Notes under the pieces: generated by a model
Told to the model about the DNA's origin: nothing
Seen by the model: the letters and a program-made list of their open reading frames with translations, nothing else
Database searches by the model: none
From: Mantis religiosa
Taxonomy: Eukaryota; Arthropoda; Insecta; Mantodea; Mantidae
Direction of reading: 5' to 3'
NCBI GenBank assembly: GCA_030765055.1
Contig: CM060947.1
Coordinates: 57,832,944 to 57,896,943, forward strand
DNA: 64,000 nt
In this document: piece by piece, positions 11,437-22,507 of the stretch
How positions within the stretch are numbered: the stretch's first letter is position 1
Layout: each line of letters opens with the position of its first letter
Position numbers and translations under genes: made by a program

Positions 11437-12609
11437 ATCTCTGTTTCATATAACCTTGCCCCGCTGTCATGTATCACTCCGCCTGCAACTACCTTCCCCC
11501 TCATCCTAATTGGTTAATGCTTTCGCACCATAGGCCATAGGTGGTGCCTTCCCGTCACATTTAAACCTGCAGTAAACGTCATAATAATTGCCAGGAAGTT
11601 AGATAAAATCATACAAATAAGAATATGAAGGCATGCAAAAATAATGAAGTTTATAATGAAACTGAGCAAGTTGAAACTGAATGAATGAGCAATGAAACTG
11701 AAACAAGTTTATAATGAAAGGCCTTCGGCCTTTTCCACTGGGATTTCTTAAAACTAGCACACATACTTTGCAAAAATGCTTGTCTTTCAGTCTTAAAAGT
11801 CGCGTCACGCCATACTTATGTGCCCTTCATTCACCCAAGTCTCGTCTAGGTAGTATGTTTTGCGATTTGTATCCCGGTACAATTTGATTATCCTTAAATA
11901 AGGTCTTCGCCACACAGCAATATCGCCCCTGGAGTGTTCAGTTTTCCTGTTGTCTCAATTTCATGTCGCGATGTTCCTACGCATCTAACACTTACACCTG
12001 TAAGTTCAGAGCACAGCTGTTCGACTTCTCTCACTGACAAAGACGGATTCTTCTCTGCGAGTACATGAAACACATGCAACACAATTCATTTTTCTCCACT
12101 TTGTAAAGGTTTTCCTTTGCGATGCTTCAGTGAAAAACTGGCGGTAGACTTTGCCATTATACATATAATAAGTACACGCGCAATAAACGACCAATAAAAT
12201 AATTTAGCTCTCGCACTCGGCACAACACACCTTCGAATGGCAATATATGACTAATCCAGTTGAAAACAAGGTGAGTGATAAAAGTAATATAAACAAATAT
12301 GTCACCACTACCGCTGAAGCACATGCTATCGTGTCTTGTGCTTGAGAGCAAAGGAACCTCCTCTTTACTTCGTTTAAGAATTAACATGCATTTCAGATAA
12401 ATCAACTCTGTTGCGTAGTATATTTAATTCAAACACTTACGAAAATATAAATTTGACAATTCCCTCCAACATATAAAGACATATCACCATGTCAAATAAC
12501 GAACTAATTTTTACCGCACAACAATCTATACTACAATAGCAGCCAATGAGAGGTGATAAGGTCACGTGACCATTTAGAGATACGGGGCAAGCTTATGTGA
12601 AACAAGGAT
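11437..12609 (-). mobile_element. TA-flanked Tc1/mariner-type element, internally decayed
   Basis: The ends are inverted repeats of about 27-29 bp, with 25 of 29 bases matching: the left reads atctctgtttcatataac and the right, reversed, reads atccttgtttcacataag; both continue into cttgcccc. TA dinucleotides sit immediately outside (11435-11436 and 12610-12611), the target duplication of the Tc1/mariner superfamily. The interior carries the start of a transposase on the minus strand but no catalytic domain, so this 1.17-kb copy cannot move on its own. Confidence 0.75.
11894..12157 (-). pseudogene. Tc1/IS630-type transposase, N-terminal helix-turn-helix remnant
   Basis: From an ATG at 12155-12157 the minus strand reads a short basic start (KHRKGKPLQSGEK), then a stop. 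The same frame continues with VFHVLAEKNPSLSVREVEQL and LTGVSVRCVGTSRHEIETTG, ending at KLNTPG. That is the pattern of the N-terminal helix-turn-helix in insect DDE_3 (IS630/Tc1-like) transposases: an LSVREV helix, a GVS turn, a recognition helix and a TPGK-type end. The final part before 11894 has no DDE motif. Position, orientation and flanking TA all fit the host element. One stop codon and loss of the catalytic half make it a pseudogene. Confidence 0.6.
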
Positions 12610-12768
12610 TAGTCAGTTTGTCGGCTAACTCAGGGTCTTTCCTATATATGTCTTAAACAATCCGAGGTGTGTTCTCCAATAAAGTTCCGGTGGATGTCAT
12701 ATTTTTTCTTTATTTCTTCGAGGGTGTGAATATGGTTGTTTCTCAATGATGTAAGGGTAGCTTTACTT

Positions 12769-12935
12769 GCCCACCTCAGTAGCGTAGATAGTAGCGTGTC
12801 TACCTCACGTCCAAGAGGTCCCGAGTTCGAATCTTGGTTAGGGTGAGTTACCTGGATAAGGTTTTTCCTGGGTTTTCCTTTATCCTGAAAGACGAATGTC
12901 GGGTAATATTCCTCATATAAAAATATTCCTCATTC
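12769..12935 (+). mobile_element. SINE family A, 3'-truncated copy
   Basis: The head is well preserved (cctcagtagcgtagatagtagcgtgtctacctc, box B gagttcgaatcttgg). The body runs through the gacgaatgtcgggta motif and then stops, so the 3' third is missing. Confidence 0.85.
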
Positions 12936-13628
12936 CAAAACATTTAAAGGTAAGAATAACTGTTTATGGTCAACAGAATATTCTAAAAGGCAAAATACCC
13001 TGCTCATAATACTCTAAGGATAAAAATTGGACCTAAAGGCAAAGCAAAACATGTAGAAACCATTACTGAAAGCTGGCGACTCTTTTTGGTAATGGTATGC
13101 TTCAGCATATTGCGAACTGTACCAATATAGAAATTCAAAATTAGAAAAATAAGTACTCCAACCAGCAAAGTTGCACTAATGATACCAACATGTATGGGTA
13201 TGAAATTTATGGGATTGCTTTATGTAACTGTTTTTTGTAGAGATCATCGTATCATTGTCTGCCACAACTGTGTATAAAAATTAAATAAGTAATGTAGAAC
13301 TAAAATGAACCAAATTTCTGAACATTACATGAAAAACAGCATGGATAAAAAAATGTTAGCATTATTTTCTATTTTTTATTAAAATCGTTATACGCCCTGT
13401 TTATATAGATTAGAGAAGGCCCATTTTACATTCTCATTTTCAATATATTACAATTAAATTTTAAAAAATGAGCAATTGTTGCACATACATATGCAAATAT
13501 AGGGTGTTGGTGTAAATTCACCCAGTGAAGTATTGACGTGATTCGAAATAGTAGTTAGGGTTAACTTCTTCGTCCACAAAAGTCGTTTCAACACAGCAAT
13601 ACAGTCTTCCCCTAGGGAGCAGATTTTG
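12936..13628. other. Unassigned A+T-rich DNA
   Basis: No recognisable coding or repeat structure was found in this stretch. Confidence 0.4.

Positions 13629-13678
<50 letters not shown>
13629..13678 (+). repeat. Poly(A) run of about 50
   Basis: An uninterrupted A-run follows cagattttg. It could be the tail of a retroposed sequence to its left on the plus strand, but no SINE or LINE body is recognisable there. The poly-Lys and poly-Phe frames across it are artefacts. Confidence 0.9.
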
Positions 13679-13680
<2 letters not shown>

Positions 13681-13914
13681 GAGTCAACCATCAATTAGTA
13701 TCACCCGCGCTTACCTTTTCCAATTTTGGGTGGAATGTAATACCTGCTCTACCTACTACGAACGTGGTGGAAAAAGTAAAACAACAATATGTATTACGTT
13801 CTTATGACTTTCTGCACCCATTCTTCTACTATGCTTTGAAAGGTTTATTCTACCTCCTTCATGCCATGAGAAGGTATCTGCTTTAGTGGGTTTATTGCAC
13901 ATTTGCTGTAAGTA

Positions 13915-14126
13915 CAGGGTGTCCATAAATGAATATCGGGGTTTTAACGCTTTATAACATTATAACATTATAACATTATAACATTAATTTTATTAAACTT
14001 ACAGTAATGAAATATATGTCACATGAAAGAGCAACTCAAACAGTTTTATATACGAGCTTACTGTAAGTTTAATAAAATTAATGTTATAAAGCGTTAAAAC
14101 CCCGATATTCATTTATGGACACCCGG
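13915..14126. mobile_element. 212-bp palindromic MITE with TA target duplication
   Basis: The ends cagggtgtccataaatgaat and its inverse (ending attcatttatggacacccgg) match over at least 45 bases, extending through atcggggttttaacgctttat. TA lies on both sides (13913-13914 and 14127-14128), which fits the Tc1/mariner superfamily. The left arm holds four tandem copies of ataacatt (about 13958-13990) where the right arm has one, so an octamer has expanded in one arm only. About 60 bp of unpaired sequence form the loop. Confidence 0.85.
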
Positions 14127-14371
14127 TACAAAGGGAATAAGTACCAGGATGGTCAAACTTGATAACAGTCGTTATGTCCATTCTATATTCGTGCCCACGA
14201 AAAGTAAATTAATAAAGAGTTTACCGTTGAAGAGCTATGACATATTTGACAATTCAAATAAATAATAAATAACACCATGGTAATAGTTTATATCCACGAA
14301 AATATTTATTTGCATGTGATCTAATACCTAATTTGTTTGCGCTTTTTTTTAAACTTAGTCCTCCAATGTTG

Positions 14372-14597
14372 TTGGCCGCGCCATGGCTCTCACCAAGGCG
14401 GCCCGGGTTCGATCCCAGGCAACCGCAAAGTGAGATTTGTGATGGACAACACGGCGCTGGGGCGGGTTTTCTCCGGGACCTCCGATTTCCCCCGCCATCT
14501 CATTCCACCGGTGCTCCATCTTCATGTCATGTATCATCAGTGTCAGCGCCTGCGGTGCCGTATGTAGTAAACGCGGGCGTTAAACACTACACACATT
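14372..14597 (+). mobile_element. SINE family C, tRNA-derived, with 10-bp target duplication
   Basis: The element has a box A-like gccatggctctcaccaagg and a box B (gggttcgatccca), followed by a GC-rich body (gggttttctccgggacctcc). It is flanked by tccaatgttg (14362-14371) and tccaacgttg (14598-14607). The uninterrupted target can be seen at 16797-16815 in the other duplication copy. A second, inverted copy of the family is at 42175-42318. Confidence 0.8.
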
Positions 14598-14707
14598 TCC
14601 AACGTTGTCATGTTGGAGGGTGAATGAAATAGGTGAAAATTATGTGGATTTAAAATTATAATTTTTTGTTAATAATAAGAATGTCTTATGCAGCTAATCT
14701 TAAAAAG

Positions 14708-15112
14708 TTCAACATGTACAACCCCTCAAAATACAACCTCTGTGGTCCTCGTCCCGAGGAATGAGCAACAGGAAGTTGGGGACTGACTGATGGGGTGATG
14801 TCGGTGGGGACTTGGTGTGCCCCAGGACCGCTACGGCTGCCTAGAAGGCACATCAGTAACCCCGAAAACTGGCGTTGATTCATGCTTAATATCAATTCGG
14901 GAGAGTTGGAGATGAGACGTAGGCTAAACATCATAGCTGCGGTCTTCTTCATTCAACGAGGCTGTCAAGAGAGGTTTGTGGCGTGTGAATAGTTGCAGGG
15001 AGATCTGTGCCGGAATGATATAATACAGTATCATCAGCGCATAGGCTATGGAGTAGGGGCCAAGTCAGGAAGATCATACGTGTTGATACTAAATAAGATC
15101 GGGGCAAATATT
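14708..15112. other. Copy-1-specific segment, decayed coding-like sequence
   Basis: This block is absent from the matching place in duplication copy 2. The minus strand is open for 88 codons (14686-14952), rich in Ser, Pro and Gly, and higher in G+C than the flanks. A stretch nearby (about 15040-15110) faintly recalls a LINE reverse transcriptase on the minus strand (LFSI...DLPDLAP), but I cannot confirm it. It is probably an inserted element fragment. Confidence 0.3.
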
Positions 15113-15936
15113 ATCTGGGTTTGAATCTAATCTTGTGCACTAGAAAACAATACAGTAGCCCACGACAAACTACAATTGGTATTTATTTAAGGTGTTTTTT
15201 GGTTAACACTTTTAATCAATTAGCTAACATTTAGAGTTTAAGAAAAGGGTGAGTTAAAATCTTTTATTACAAGATATAAATTGATTAAATTGGAGGTTTA
15301 AAATATACTACATTGGAGAAGAACAGAAAACTACCATTTCGTGTCTGTGTCAATGGCAATGACCTAGCAACGCAAGAAACAAAAGTGCGTTGTTTATCTC
15401 TCTTTTTCATTCGTAAGCTAAGAAGTAAGTCCATATGCAATCAATGTATATTTAAAAGTACCGATTTTATATTTCCATTACATATTCAAGACTGTTTTCC
15501 TTGGCCATCGAAATCATTTCCACAACTTCATCAAAGTGTGCAGATTTTCACACCCAACTAAGGAATGCTTAAAAAGGTATGAAATAACTATGAACTCCAG
15601 TTGATCCTATGTGTGTATGTAGAACTAAATTTATTATGCGTTTGATGTAGCTGGTATTCTTAGTAGATGTAACAAACAAAGCCATAGATTTCACAAACTG
15701 CTTATATCGGGATAACATAAAGAATGGAGAGGATACTTGAGCCATTTTGCTAGGAAGTTCACATTATACATATTATTTGCAATGTATATTAGAATTTTTC
15801 AGTAATTCATAAATTTCGAATTTACTTTTTATTTATGTATTTACCATAATTTACACTGTGCTTGTAACTTTTTGATAAATTTAGTATCGCATCTTTGAAA
15901 GGAGATTTTCTATTTGAGTTTGGCTGTTCACAGGTC

Positions 15937-15940
<4 letters not shown>

Positions 15941-16006
<66 letters not shown>

Positions 16007-16019
16007 GTCTCTCTCTCTC
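15941..16019 (+). repeat. (TC)n microsatellite in duplication D copy 1
   Basis: About 35 CT units with GT changes near the right end (ctgtctgtctct). The right flank, cactcgcacacttacac, is the same as that of the tract at 19004, so both descend from one ancestral tract. Confidence 0.95.
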
Positions 16020-16539
16020 ACTCGCACACTTACACGGAGATTAGTTTTAAACTGTTTTGATTCAGGGGACCCAAAACATATAATATTTTCATTAAAATCC
16101 CAATAAAAATTTGTTTGGTGAAATGCAATATTCTCTACCTACTGAATAAATATTAAAGAAAATAGAAATGATGTGTAACCGCCACATGCCTTTCTCAACT
16201 CATCAATTCAGCTATACTCCATGTACTTGCAGTATCCATATAAATGCCTCAAAACTCCTCAAATTATTCGCGATTAGCATAAACTAAGAGACACTTTCAA
16301 GTTAAACTAATAGAATTTATAAACATAAAGATATTATACTAAACTATTAACAGCATAGATATATTTTCTAATGGGTTATGCGAAAATAAAGTATAACAAT
16401 TCTTTAAGTTAATTTATGGAAATTGACCATTTCTTCACACTAGCCGTATAGAGGTTAAGGTTTTGTATAGATAGAGTCCACATGAAAAATTCAATACTAT
16501 GGAATTAAATTGGAGAATTTAATGTCAGGACGGTACGTT

Positions 16540-16611
16540 GGCCATGGTAGCTCAATGGGTAAGAGCGACTGGACGGAAACCAGGAGATCCGTGGTTCAAA
16601 TCCCGGCCATG
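16540..16611 (+). mobile_element. SINE family D, tRNA-like head
   Basis: The 72 bases fold much like a tRNA: a GCTC/GAGC D stem, a CTGG/CCAG anticodon stem with a 7-base loop (acggaaa), a short variable region, and a box B (gtggttcaaatcccgg). The outer GCCATGG can pair with CCATGGC in the best copy. The loop lacks U33 and the T stem is imperfect. The same head recurs at 17343, 17614 and 19603 with shared flanks (ctctatcaaaaacctt...cacactagc), so this is a SINE and not a tRNA gene. Confidence 0.7.
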
Positions 16612-16926
16612 ACATTGAACTTTTCATGTTGACTCTATCAAAAACCTTAGTCATTTCTTCACACTAGCCATATATAGGCTAATTTCCATCAGTTAACTTA
16701 AATTAAGTAAAAATTTATATTCACGGAAATATTTATTTGCATTCATTGTGTGTGATCTAATACCTGATTTGTTTGCGGCTTTTTTTTAACTTAGTCCTCC
16801 AAAGTTATCATATCGGAGGATGAATGAAATGGGTGAAACATATATGGATTTAAAATGAATTTAAAATTATAATAATTCATTCATAAATAAATCCATATAA
16901 GAATGTCTTATACAGATAATCTTAGA

Positions 16927-17022
16927 GGGGCGTATTCATAGTTATCACCTTGGTCTAGACTATCTTCCGATGGTCCACCGGAAGTACTAAGAAGGTCCGG
17001 ACCAGGTCTATGAATACGGCCC
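16927..17022. mobile_element. 96-bp foldback MITE
   Basis: The inverted ends are ggggcgtattcatag and ctatgaatacggccc, with a second inverted block inside (ccttggtctagac / ggtccggaccagg, imperfect). It interrupts a line of sequence that is continuous at 14700 in duplication copy 1 (aatctta/aaagttcaac), which defines it as an insertion. The target duplication is at most 2-3 bases. Confidence 0.8.
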
Positions 17023-17224
17023 AGAAAGTTCAACATGTACATTTTGTCATGCAAATATTGTAAACATATATGCTAAAATGAATTATCACAGACGATTATT
17101 GAGAGAATTGAACATTTCGACAAAAATGTATTAAAGTGTAGTTTGATATGGTGATATTTGCTTGAAAATCTCGTCTCATATTCCTCTAAGATGCTGAACT
17201 TCATAATAAATTTGGACCCTGCCC

Positions 17225-17285
17225 GAGTTAATGTGAACTCGGGACCTCTTGAATGTGAGGCAGACACTGTACACCCACTCCACAG
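17225..17285 (-). mobile_element. SINE family A, head fragment
   Basis: Only the head remains, inverted: gaactcgggacctcttgaat followed by gtgaggcagacactgt and a degenerate 5' end. The body and tail are missing. Confidence 0.7.
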
Positions 17286-17342
17286 GGACAGGCTTTATTA
17301 AAAAGTGTTCTAACGTTAATGGGAGTCAACATAAAAATTAAT

Positions 17343-17416
17343 GCCATGGCCGAGATTTGAATCACGGATTTCCTGGTTTACGTCCAGTCGCTCTAACCCA
17401 TTGAGCTACCATGGCC
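17343..17416 (-). mobile_element. SINE family D head, inverted
   Basis: Reading the minus strand gives ggccatggtagctcaatggg, the anticodon-stem region, and a box B with gattcaaatctcgg. The flanks on both sides are SINE-D flanks. Confidence 0.7.
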
Positions 17417-17519
17417 AACTTCCCGGTAAACCGCTAGGGGCTTTCGCATTCGAGATACGCCGTTTGTGGCGAAATACTATTGTAAGTACTTGACTCCCAG
17501 GCTTCATCATTTTTAACTC

Positions 17520-17700
17520 TTATTATTTCAGTTAATTGATGGAAATTAATCATTTCTTCATAATAACCGTATATAGGCCAAGGTTTTTGATAGAGTCAAC
17601 ATGAAAAATTTAATGCCGTGGCCGGGATTTGGACCACGGATCTCCTGGTTTTCGTCCAGTCGCTCTAACCCATTGAGCTACCATGGCCAACTTGCCGTCA
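17520..17700 (-). mobile_element. SINE family D, longest inverted copy with tail
   Basis: The tRNA-like part lies at 17614-17688. Its 3' side (minus strand) continues gcattaaatttttcatgttg, then ctctatcaaaaaccttggcc, and ends near ttaattgatggaaatt reversed. This shows that the element body extends about 95 bases beyond the tRNA-like head. Confidence 0.7.
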
Positions 17701-18807
17701 TGACATTAAATTCTCCATTTGACTGGTATATTTCCCCGGTAAACTACTCATGCGTAAAATTTAAAATTATGAAATGTAACTTCACGCTGAAAGATAACGA
17801 AATTATGAAATGCATTACTAGACTTTCCTCCATGGCAAAACTAACCTTCATCGTTGTCATGCGTTATAGACATTTTAAGTTAAGTGCCGCAAATTATCTG
17901 ATAATAATGCAATTTTCAGCAATAGTTTGTCCTAGATGAATGGTGATATCAAAATTTGACACCCTGGTAATTATTTACATAGGCCGAAGTTGCTTTATTT
18001 TGATTTTGCTCTCAACTCTATGCCAAAAGGTTCAAAATAAACTCACGCTCTTGCTGTTCCTTTATTCTCTTTTACTTCTATTTTCCTTCCTACACAAGTT
18101 TACTTATATCACTTCTTACGATACATATATACATACAAACTTACAAATCTTGATGTATTTATCTGAGTTTGAATCTAATCTTGTGCAATAGAAAACAATA
18201 CAGTAGTCCATGATAGTTAAGCTCCAATTTAGGTGTGTTGTGGTTAACACTTTTAATTAATCAGCTAACATTTAGAGTTTAAGAAAAGGATGTTTAAAAT
18301 ATTTTATTACAAGATATAAATCGATTAAATTTGAGTTTTAAAATATACTACATTGGAGAAGAATAGAAAACTACCATTTCGTGTCTGTGCCATGGCAATG
18401 ACCTAGCAACGCAAAAAACAAAAGCACGTTGTTTATCTCTCTTTTTCATTCGTAAGCTAAGAAGTAAGTCCATATGCAATCGATGTGTATTTAAACGTAC
18501 CGATTTTATATTTACGTTGCATATTTATACTTCAAGACTGTTTTCCTTGGCCATCGAAATCATTTCCACAACTTTATCAAAGATGTGTGTAGATTTTCAC
18601 ACCCAACTAAGGAATGCTTAAAAAGGTATGAAATAACCGTGAACTTCAGTCGATGCTATGTGCTGTAGAACTAAATTTATTATGAGTTTGATATAGCTGG
18701 TATTCTTAGTAGATGTAACAAACAAACCCTAGATTTCACGAACTCCCTATATCGAGGTAACATAAAGAATGGAGAGGATACTTGAGCCATTTTGCTAGGA
18801 AGTTCAG

Positions 18808-18808
<1 letters not shown>

Positions 18809-18838
<30 letters not shown>
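18809..18838 (+). repeat. (AT)n microsatellite
   Basis: About 15 AT units lie inside duplication D copy 2. The matching place in copy 1 (about 15770) has only acatattatt, so the tract expanded in copy 2. Confidence 0.9.
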
Positions 18839-18842
<4 letters not shown>

Positions 18843-18997
18843 TGCAATGTATATTAGAATTTTTCAGTAATTCATAAATTTCGAATTTTCTTTTTATTTA
18901 TGTATTTACCATAATTTACACTGTGCTTGTAACTTTTTGATAAATGTAGTATCGCATCTTTAAAAGGAGATTTTCTATTTGAGTTTGGCTGTTCACA

Positions 18998-19003
<6 letters not shown>

Positions 19004-19076
<73 letters not shown>

Positions 19077-19078
19077 AC
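19004..19078 (+). repeat. (TC)n microsatellite in duplication D copy 2
   Basis: The partner of the tract at 15941, of similar length, with one GT variant near the right end. Frames of alternating Arg/Glu across it on the minus strand are artefacts. Confidence 0.95.
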
Positions 19079-19602
19079 TCGCACACTTACACGGAGATTA
19101 GTTTTAAACTGTTTTAATTCAGGGGGCCCAAAACATATAATATTTACATTAAAATCCCAATAAAAATTTGTTTGGAGAAATGCAATATTCTCTACCTACT
19201 GAATGAATATTAAAGAAAATAGAAATGATGTATAACCGTCACATGCCTTTCTCAACTCATAAATTCAGAAACACCCTATGTACTTGCAGTATCCATACAA
19301 ATGCCTCAAAACTCCTACTCAGTTAAATTATTCGCGAATAGCATATACTAAGAAATACTTTCAAGTTAAACATGTAGAATTTATAAACATAAAGATATTA
19401 TACTAAACTATTAACATCATAGATTGATATTTTCTAATGGGTTATGCGAAAATAAAGTATAACAATTCTTTAAGTTAATTGGTGGAAATTAATCATTTCT
19501 TCACACTAGCCGTAAGGCTCTGGTTTTGGATAGACAGAGTCGATATGAAAAATTCAATACCATGGAATTAAATTGGAGAATTTAATGTCAGGACGGTACG
19601 TT

Positions 19603-19675
19603 GGCCATGGTAGCTCAATGGGTAAGAGGGATTGGACGGAAACCAGGAGATCCGTGGTTCAAATCCCGGCCATGT
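19603..19675 (+). mobile_element. SINE family D head
   Basis: It is nearly identical to the head at 16540 in the other duplication copy; changes are gagcgac to gagggat. It ends in cggccatgtcgactc, after which the sequence leaves the family. Confidence 0.7.
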
Positions 19676-20172
19676 CGACTCTATGTATAAAAATTCTGGT
19701 TCTCTACTGTTTAGCTAAAGAAAACCAAGCTACCGTATTCCACAATTCTCTGAATAAAAACCTCCCATTTGAGAAAATTGTAACTATTAGACAATTCTGA
19801 TGAATGAAAAGGAACAGGTATGTCGGAAACTGTTCACTCCACGAAAAATGTTATACCTTGAAGACTCTGGGAATGCTCTCAGAAATCCTCTTTAGTGTGG
19901 CTGACTTTCTGGCATTTCAAACTAATGTGTTAAGCCAATTTATAGAAAATCAAATTTTTTAAAACTGCTCCATAAATAATAGGAATATCTGGGAAATGGT
20001 TTACTCCACAAGAATGTATTTGGCATATATATTTTTCAACCAGATCTCCAATTTTTTTATATTTGTATTTTGTAGATATTTCACAAATAAAACTATTTAC
20101 AACAAAAACTTCACCTATCTTAAGAAAATGATGTAAATTTTTCTTATTTATTTTTCAATAATTTTTCAATAA

Positions 20173-21058
20173 TTTTAAAGATATTTTTATGAGTTTTTTT
20201 CGAAATTCAAGTCACTAAAGCTTTTCGTTCGATTTTTAAAGCATAGTATAGATATGTTGATGATAGTTTTGCTATTGTTCCTGAAAACAAATTAATGATG
20301 TTTTAAAATTACTAAATTTACAAGATAAAGCTATAAAATTTACATTAGAAACTGAAATTAATGGATTTATTCCTTTTCTAGATTTGAAAATAATAAGAAA
20401 TAATAAAAAATTGGATTTTGGTATTTATAGGAAATCTACTAATATTGATAATTACATAAAAATAAATTTTTATCCCCTTTTCACATAAATTTGCTGTTTT
20501 TAATAGTTTGATTTAGAGATTAATAAATATACCTCTGAATAAAGAGTAATTTAATTAAGCATATAAACATATTATTAATACTGCTTTAATTAATGGTTTT
20601 AATAAAGATTTTATACAAAAGAAGATTGAAACATTTAAATATAAAAAAACTATTAATGATATTTCTACTCTTAAAAATAAAATATAATTATAAATTTAAA
20701 AAAGTTTACCTACCATCCTTGGGTTAATAAATATTTTCAATTTTTTTTAAAAGAAGCTGGTATAACTTTAGCTCCTCAAAATAAATATAATATTAAAAAT
20801 GTATTACAATTTTCTAAAAAGAACATAAAATTTCTAATAAAACAATCTGGTATTTATCAATTTAATTGTTTAGATTGTGATCAGGTTTATATTCGAAAGA
20901 CGAAACGTAATTTGGAAACCAGAACGAAAGAACATTTTCGTAACATTAAATATAAACAAATTGATAAATCGGTCGTAGCATATCATTTTTGGTCATTTAA
21001 CCATGAAATAAATCCCGAAGTTAAATTATTAAAACAAATGTTCTCATAGAGAGAGAAA
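20173..21058 (+). mobile_element. Penelope-like element, truncated copy, with a long target duplication
   Basis: The insertion is absent from the matching place at 32775-32860. It is bracketed by two near-copies of a sequence of about 40 bp (atgatgtaaatttttcttat at 20128 and attatgtaaatttttcatat at 21058, each followed by ttatttttcaataattttt). Its left half encodes the end of a PLE reverse transcriptase and its right half a GIY-YIG endonuclease. The terminal repeat and ribozyme are absent. Confidence 0.75.
20235..21050 (+). pseudogene. PLE polyprotein remnant: RT palm/thumb and GIY-YIG endonuclease
   Basis: PLEs use a reverse transcriptase fused to a GIY-YIG nuclease that nicks the target. 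Here YVDDSFAIVPENK (about 20256) is the RT catalytic box with both aspartates, followed by KFTLETEINGFIPFLDLKII and YRKSTNIDNYI, the usual sequence after that box. Several frameshifts and stops follow. The nuclease part starts with SGIYQFNCLDC (about 20848) and VYIRKTKRNLETR, in which the Gly of YIG is replaced by Arg, and contains EHFRNIKYKQ and AYHFW. The 3' end of the frame is lost. The copy resembles family B at 30003 more than family A at 51174. It is inactive. Confidence 0.8.
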
Positions 21059-22507
21059 ATTATGTAAATTTTTCATATTTATTTTTCAATAATTTTTCTT
21101 ATTAATTTTTCAATTAATAAGAAAAATGTATATAATTTTTTTTTAAAGATAAGTGAAGTTTTTGTTGCAAATAGTTGTATTTGTGTAATATTTTAGTGCT
21201 TCACTGTACCTAGTTTAACTTTTTACGTTATTGTAGATATTTGTGTATCTCTTATGATTTAGCGGTTAGGTTAAAGTCATCCAAAACGAGAACTGCTGAG
21301 GATATTCCATATGTAAGTACATTTCATTTGTCATGCAAATATGTTAAATATTTGGCATTTTAATAACAGCTATTTGACCACTTTTGGAGAACATTAAAAT
21401 CGTCAATACATAATCCATGTAAAGCGTAGTCTAGGGCAAAGCGATTTTCTAAAAATATTGGGATCGCTTTCTTGAAATGTGCCCCAGTGGCTCGTTCTGG
21501 GTGATCTGAAGTTGACAACCTAGTACTTTTAGATGAAGCTACTGGGATTTGTTACCAATACTTCTTTTAATACATACGTCCAACATGTTTTAACTTTTTA
21601 ACGCAATGATGATCTTAGTTGCCGACGGGCCCGTGTATTCCACACGCTGATTCATGAAATATCTGATAGGAATAAAACAGTAAACACATTTTTATTAAAC
21701 ACATAATTTGAAACTCTCTTATATGTATTTATAAAGGAATCTTAACTGAATCAATGCAGGAGGCGTTGCTTATAGTGGACGATGATGCAACAAACACGAT
21801 GCTCAGTTGTTTGGTTGCTATTTAAATTAGTAACGCAAATTTTATCAACTGCAGAATATTTGAGCAGAGTATTACTAATTTCTCAGCTCATAGCACAGTT
21901 TACGATACAACTCTTATAATAATGCAGATAAAAATGATAACAGTGACGAATTAATTAGTTTTCTGCAATACGTATGGAATTTTTTCAAAACTCTGTACTT
22001 TCCTTTCTGGGATATCGTGAGTTATTGGTTGAGATGCTTCGAATACTTCACAATTTGAGATGGTGAGTATATATTTTGGAATAATAAGTACCCGATATCT
22101 GTAAAACAAATTTTTATGCAAGCCAAAAATAGAAAATACGATCATTTTGCTTTTGTGAAGCTGATTAACTAATTACACGAAATATGTACATCCTCATACT
22201 TATAAAATATATACCTAAGTACTAAGTAAATTTTTGATGTGTCCTTCCTTTTGAGTGTGTTAAGAGGATTAATGACAGAGGCTGTTTACTAAAAACTGAA
22301 ATTTTTAGTTCAGCAAACATTTTACTGACTTAAAAGAAAATTAGGATCGCAATTTCGCGAAAATTTTATTCACATCCTCAGAAAACTTTCATCATTTCTT
22401 ATAAGATAAGTGAAGTTTTATGCTAAAAATCATTATGTTTGTATATATTTGTTTGCTTCACTGTTAATAGCTTCATATTTTACGTATTTTATTGACCTGC
22501 TTTTTTT

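Larger units (their letters stand above)
14283..16710. repeat. Tandem duplication D, copy 1
   Basis: This segment and 16711-19690 share several long aligned blocks in the same order: atatttatttgca...gatctaatacct (14300 and 16730), agaatgtcttatrcagmtaatctta (14680 and 16905), and a block of about 1.5 kb from gtttgaatctaatcttgtgc (15120 and 18168) through a TC run to the SINE-D head. Between the blocks, copy 1 holds unrelated sequence at 14710-15110. Confidence 0.8.
16711..19690. repeat. Tandem duplication D, copy 2
   Basis: This is the partner of 14283-16710. It lacks the SINE-C insertion but carries a foldback MITE (16927-17022) and about 1.1 kb of its own sequence (17040-18160) with two inverted SINE-D heads. 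Confidence 0.8.

Noticed and set aside
16540..16611. Functional tRNA gene
   Set aside because: No U33, imperfect T stem, and four copies share non-tRNA flanks; it is a SINE head.
18872..19084. Arg/Glu alternating frame on the minus strand
   Set aside because: It is the reading of the TC tract, and is not conserved in the partner tract at 15941.
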